Below are positions 5,383-7,874 of a DNA stretch of 7,874 bases, one piece after another. This DNA is from JACQHC01 sp035559715 (GTDB lineage: Bacteria > Gemmatimonadota > Gemmatimonadetes > Gemmatimonadales > GWC2-71-9), in assembly GCA_035559715.1 (NCBI GenBank), contig DATMAW010000023.1, positions 1 through 7,874 on the forward strand. Reading direction: 5' to 3'. Position 1 is the first letter of the stretch. Every line of letters starts with the position of its first letter. Both the position numbers and the translations under genes were made by a program. Under the pieces are notes generated by a model. It was not told the origin of the DNA, searched no databases, and saw only the letters and a list, made by a program, of their open reading frames with translations.

Positions 5383-6254
5383 ATCTCGGTGACCGGCTGG
5401 GGCAGCGCGCTCCGGCGCCGCCGGCGGCTGGGGCTCGAGCCCCGCCCCAGAGCTTCCAGTTCGGCAATCGTGGTGAGTCCCTGCTCCAGCGCCAGGCCGA
5501 TCAGTCGCTGCAGCACCTCTGCCGTGGCGCCGGCATCGCCTTCGGCCCGGTGTCGCTGCCGGATCTCGATGCCGAAATGCCGGGCGAGGCTGTCAAGCCC
5601 GCGGGACTTGAGACCGGGCACTAATCGCCTGGCCAGCCTCACCGTGCACAACCGCGGCCCGTCGAGCCGCATGCCCCGCGCGGACCGCAGCTCGGATGAG
5701 ACGAACGCCCAATCGAACCGTGCGTTGTGCGCCACAAACACGCGGCCGGCCAGCGCGGCCACCAGCTCGTCGGCAATCTCGTCGAAACGCGGCCGATCGT
5801 GCAGCATCTCGCTCGTGATCCCCGTGAGCGTGCCCACCCAGCGCGGGATGGGCACACCGGGATTGAGCAGGGAGTGGTACAGGAGGCGCAGGCCGGTCGA
5901 GTCGAGCCCCACGACGGCGATCTCGATCACGCGATCACCCCGCCGGGGGCTCGTCCCCGTCGTCTCGACGTCCACCACCGCGAAGCTCGCCTGCGTCAGC
6001 GCGTTGGCCGACGGGCCGCCGTTCGCCGACGTCCACCCCGACACACACCAGCGGCCGTCCGCGAGGCGGCGAACGCGAGGGTCCGCGCCCAGGAGCGCCA
6101 CGGCCACGCGGTCCGCTACGGCGGGCGACGCGGCCGCGAGGCCAAGCACCTCCCGCGCCAGCACCAGGCTGTCGCACGGGCTCAGCGCCAAGCGCGCGAT
6201 GACGCGGCCCGCAAGCGTACCCGCGGGCACGACTGCGATGCCGGATCCGGTCAC
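5379..6254 (-). CDS. DEDDh-family 3'-5' exonuclease (DnaQ-like) with extra N-terminal domain
   Basis: The 291-residue protein has the five metal and catalytic residues of the DEDDh exonucleases: D95 and E97 in VVDVETTG, D181 in FVAHNARFDWAF, H235 and D240 in HRAEGDAGAT. This core (about 91-255) resembles the proofreading epsilon subunit of DNA polymerase III, so single-strand 3'-5' exonuclease activity is likely. Whether it works with a polymerase or in repair is unknown. Residues 1-75 form a separate domain that reads like a winged-helix module, ending in ALLGADPRVRRLADGRWCVSG. I cannot name it. The C-terminus is a basic tail with five arginines in a row (277-281). The start is GTG 6254, which overlaps the arginine deiminase stop (GTGA); the next gene overlaps its own stop. 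The true replicative epsilon is probably elsewhere, since this copy is not with polymerase genes. Confidence 0.9.
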   Translation of the reverse strand: MTGSGIAVVPAGTLAGRVIARLALSPCDSLVLAREVLGLAAASPAVADRVAVALLGADPRVRRLADGRWCVSGWTSANGGPSANALTQASFAVVDVETTGTSPRRGDRVIEIAVVGLDSTGLRLLYHSLLNPGVPIPRWVGTLTGITSEMLHDRPRFDEIADELVAALAGRVFVAHNARFDWAFVSSELRSARGMRLDGPRLCTVRLARRLVPGLKSRGLDSLARHFGIEIRQRHRAEGDAGATAEVLQRLIGLALEQGLTTIAELEALGRGSSPSRRRRRSALPQPVTEI

Positions 6255-7483
6255 AGGTCGTCGCGCCTGAGCGGAAGAGTCATGCAGCGCGGCCCGCCAC
6301 CGCCGCGCACCAGCTCACCCGCCGGCAGCGTGATGATGGCTCGATCACCGTCGTCCAGTCGAACCCGCCCGCTGATCACCTCGTCCGCCTCATGAATGGC
6401 AAACCCGGCGCGTGACAGCTCGGCGAGCGTCACCGGGTTCCGCGCGTACGCGAGCGCGATGCCCGGCCGCAGTGACAACAGGTTGCACCCGGACGCCCAC
6501 TGCTCCCGCTCCTGATGTGGGCGATGCGTCCCGCCACAGAATACCGGTTCGAGTGGAAAGCTCACGGCCTCGAGCGCCGCGAAGAAACTCGGCATCTCTC
6601 GCAACGTGTGCTCGCCGCGGGAACGGCGCAGCACCGCCAGCCGCTCGGGTCCCACGAAGTGCGGCGGGAAGAACAGGCCGACGCCGCGATCGATCTGCGT
6701 GAAGATCATGTCGAGGTGAATGGCCGATCGCTCGCCGGGCATCACCACGACGATCACGTCCCGCACCGTGCCATGCTCGAATACGAGCTCGCACAGCTGA
6801 TCGAGCGCGGCCGGACTCGATCGGTCGCTGTACCCCAGCACGAGCAGGTCGCGCCGAAGTGGATGCACGTCCCCGCCCTCGAGCGTGAAGTCGGAGCGCC
6901 GCTCTTCTGAGCCGTCGTACAGGATCCCCGCGTTCGCCATCGCCGGGTGGTAGCGGAACAACGCCTTCACCAGCAACTCTTCCGTCCATCGCACGCCGTG
7001 GCGCATGGCGCCGATGACCACGTGCTCGCCGATGACGATGCCAACGTCTCGCGTGAAGAATAGATTCGGCAGCGGCGGCAGTGCGAAGCTCACGTGATTC
7101 AATGCCCGCCCGATCGGTCCCGGCTCCGTTTCCGCACCCTCGATCAGCAGCGACACCAGCTGCTCCACGGGAGTCTCGGCGAGCGTCCGCGCCAGCTCGT
7201 GCGACGGCACCACGTCCGCCGTGCGAGAGATCAGAAACTCCCGCACGTCCCCACGGGTCAGCACGTCGCGCAAAAGGTCCCGTACCTGATGCACCTCGGC
7301 GAAACACGACAGGACTTGCACCATTTGCTCGTGCTCGCGCCGGGCGACTTCCAGACTGATGATGTCGTCGTACAGGTAGTCTTCCCGGGTACCCGGCGTC
7401 ACCGCCAGCAACTCCTGCCCCGGCGTATGCACCAGGACCGAGCGGAGCGGACCGATATCCGACGAGACGTGCACGCGGGGCAT
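6251..7483 (-). CDS. arcA: Arginine deiminase
   Basis: The enzyme hydrolyses arginine to citrulline and ammonia, the first step of the fermentative arginine deiminase pathway. It has 410 residues, in the family range. The catalytic set is visible: D146 in PNLFFTRD, E202 in LEGGD, H256 and D258 in HLDMIF, and the nucleophile C400 in GGGGPRCMTLPL near the end. The spacing E202 to H256 (54) equals that in the Pseudomonas aeruginosa enzyme as I recall it, while the stretch from H256 to C400 is about 16 residues longer. Neither ornithine carbamoyltransferase (arcB), carbamate kinase (arcC) nor an antiporter (arcD) is next to it, so it may feed citrulline elsewhere or raise pH through ammonia. It lies 79 bases after rex, a redox repressor, and its stop overlaps the next gene. 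The ATG 7483 has no Shine-Dalgarno site; a leaderless mRNA is possible. Confidence 0.93.
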   Translation of the reverse strand: MPRVHVSSDIGPLRSVLVHTPGQELLAVTPGTREDYLYDDIISLEVARREHEQMVQVLSCFAEVHQVRDLLRDVLTRGDVREFLISRTADVVPSHELARTLAETPVEQLVSLLIEGAETEPGPIGRALNHVSFALPPLPNLFFTRDVGIVIGEHVVIGAMRHGVRWTEELLVKALFRYHPAMANAGILYDGSEERRSDFTLEGGDVHPLRRDLLVLGYSDRSSPAALDQLCELVFEHGTVRDVIVVVMPGERSAIHLDMIFTQIDRGVGLFFPPHFVGPERLAVLRRSRGEHTLREMPSFFAALEAVSFPLEPVFCGGTHRPHQEREQWASGCNLLSLRPGIALAYARNPVTLAELSRAGFAIHEADEVISGRVRLDDGDRAIITLPAGELVRGGGGPRCMTLPLRRDDL

Positions 7484-7489
7484 GGGGAC

Positions 7490-7495
7490 AATCTA
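7490..7495 (-). promoter_or_regulatory. Possible -10 element for a leaderless arcA transcript
   Basis: TAGATT (7495-7490 on the minus strand) fits the TANNNT form of a -10 element and sits 6 bases before the arcA ATG. Transcription would then begin at or next to the start codon, which would explain why no ribosome binding site is present. No good -35 box is seen at 17-18 bases; the nearest candidate, TCGAGA, is 20 bases upstream and matches poorly. Confidence 0.3.
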
Positions 7496-7562
7496 ACTGC
7501 CGAGGGTGCCGAGGTTCTCGACGACGGCCCCGGCGCGGCGGGTGACACGCTCGCGAACGGCG

Positions 7563-7874
7563 CTAGCGATGGTGCAGCGCGTAGCTCAGCGTTTCCAGCT
7601 CGAGGGCCATGTTGACGTTCTTCACAGCCACGCCGGCCGGCACCTCCAACTGGACCGGCGCGAAGTTGAGGATGGCTCGGATTCCGGATCGCACGAGCCG
7701 ATCCGCCATCTCCTGCGCCACTTCCGGCGGCGTCGAGAGGATGGCGATATCCAGAGGATCGCGCGTCAGGTCACGCTCGAGCTGCTTCACGTCCCGCACC
7801 GCAATGCCGTTCCACCGAAGACCCACCTTGGCGGGATCCGCGTCGTACACGGCCGTCACGCGGAACCCGCGATC
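7563..7874 (-). CDS. rex: Redox-sensing transcriptional repressor Rex, C-terminal part (5' end off right edge)
   Basis: Rex is a dimeric repressor that reads the NADH/NAD+ ratio and releases its operators when NADH rises, turning on fermentative and anaerobic genes. Only the last 103 residues are present. They match the Rossmann domain: RVTAVYDADPAKVG, then IAILSTPPEVAQEMADRLV, GIRAILNFAPVQLEVPAGVAVKNVNMALELETLSYAL. The winged-helix DNA-binding domain and the glycine-rich nucleotide loop lie outside the window. The gene ends with TAG at 7565-7563, 79 bases before arginine deiminase on the same strand. I see no Rex-type operator (TTGTGA inverted repeat) in that gap, so control of arcA by Rex is suggested by position only. 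Confidence 0.92.
   Translation of the reverse strand, partial: DRGFRVTAVYDADPAKVGLRWNGIAVRDVKQLERDLTRDPLDIAILSTPPEVAQEMADRLVRSGIRAILNFAPVQLEVPAGVAVKNVNMALELETLSYALHHR

Noticed and set aside
7484..7562. A Rex operator or a terminator in the rex-arcA gap
   Set aside because: There is no TTGTGA/TCACAA inverted repeat and no stem followed by Ts. The small palindrome around the rex stop (CGCTAGCG) is too short to call.

Overview
The window is a GC-rich bacterial chromosome segment in which every gene I can support lies on the minus strand, so it reads from right to left. No mobile element, CRISPR array, tRNA or rRNA was recognised. The gene content, the very high GC, the weak Shine-Dalgarno sites at several starts and the style of the PheS, YtnP-type and arginine deiminase proteins suggest a member of Gemmatimonadota or a similar GC-rich phylum. 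This placement is an inference from general impression, not from a search.

Right part (about 4417-7874): the C-terminal 103 residues of the NADH-sensing repressor Rex enter from the right edge. After 79 bases comes a complete arginine deiminase (arcA-type). Its stop overlaps the GTG start of a DEDDh 3'-5' exonuclease (DnaQ-like), and the stop of that gene overlaps the ATG of a YtnP-type metallo-beta-lactamase-fold lactonase. The last three genes therefore form a tightly packed, translationally coupled unit. I know of no pathway joining these three activities; the Rex-arginine deiminase neighbourhood does make physiological sense.

Left part (1-4416): a 180-base structured leader precedes the classical infC-rpmI-rplT-pheS-pheT operon (IF3, bL35, bL20, and the alpha and beta subunits of phenylalanyl-tRNA synthetase). 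The leader holds a 9-bp perfect hairpin and then a hairpin with a T7 tract that looks like an intrinsic terminator, only 12 bases before a perfect AGGAGG ribosome binding site. The only sensible infC start in front of that site is CTG, in keeping with the known habit of infC to use a discriminated start codon for IF3 autoregulation. pheT runs off the left edge, missing about its last 120 residues.

The window is mostly conserved housekeeping DNA. I do not see a convincing undescribed defence or mobile system. The points most worth checking are the infC leader (CTG start plus attenuator), the odd pheS-pheT junction (a 14-codon mini-ORF bounded by two ATGA overlaps and built on three 10-bp tandem units), an in-frame palindromic insertion in the lactonase, the Cys4 motif in PheS, and the overlapping arcA-exonuclease-lactonase cluster next to rex.
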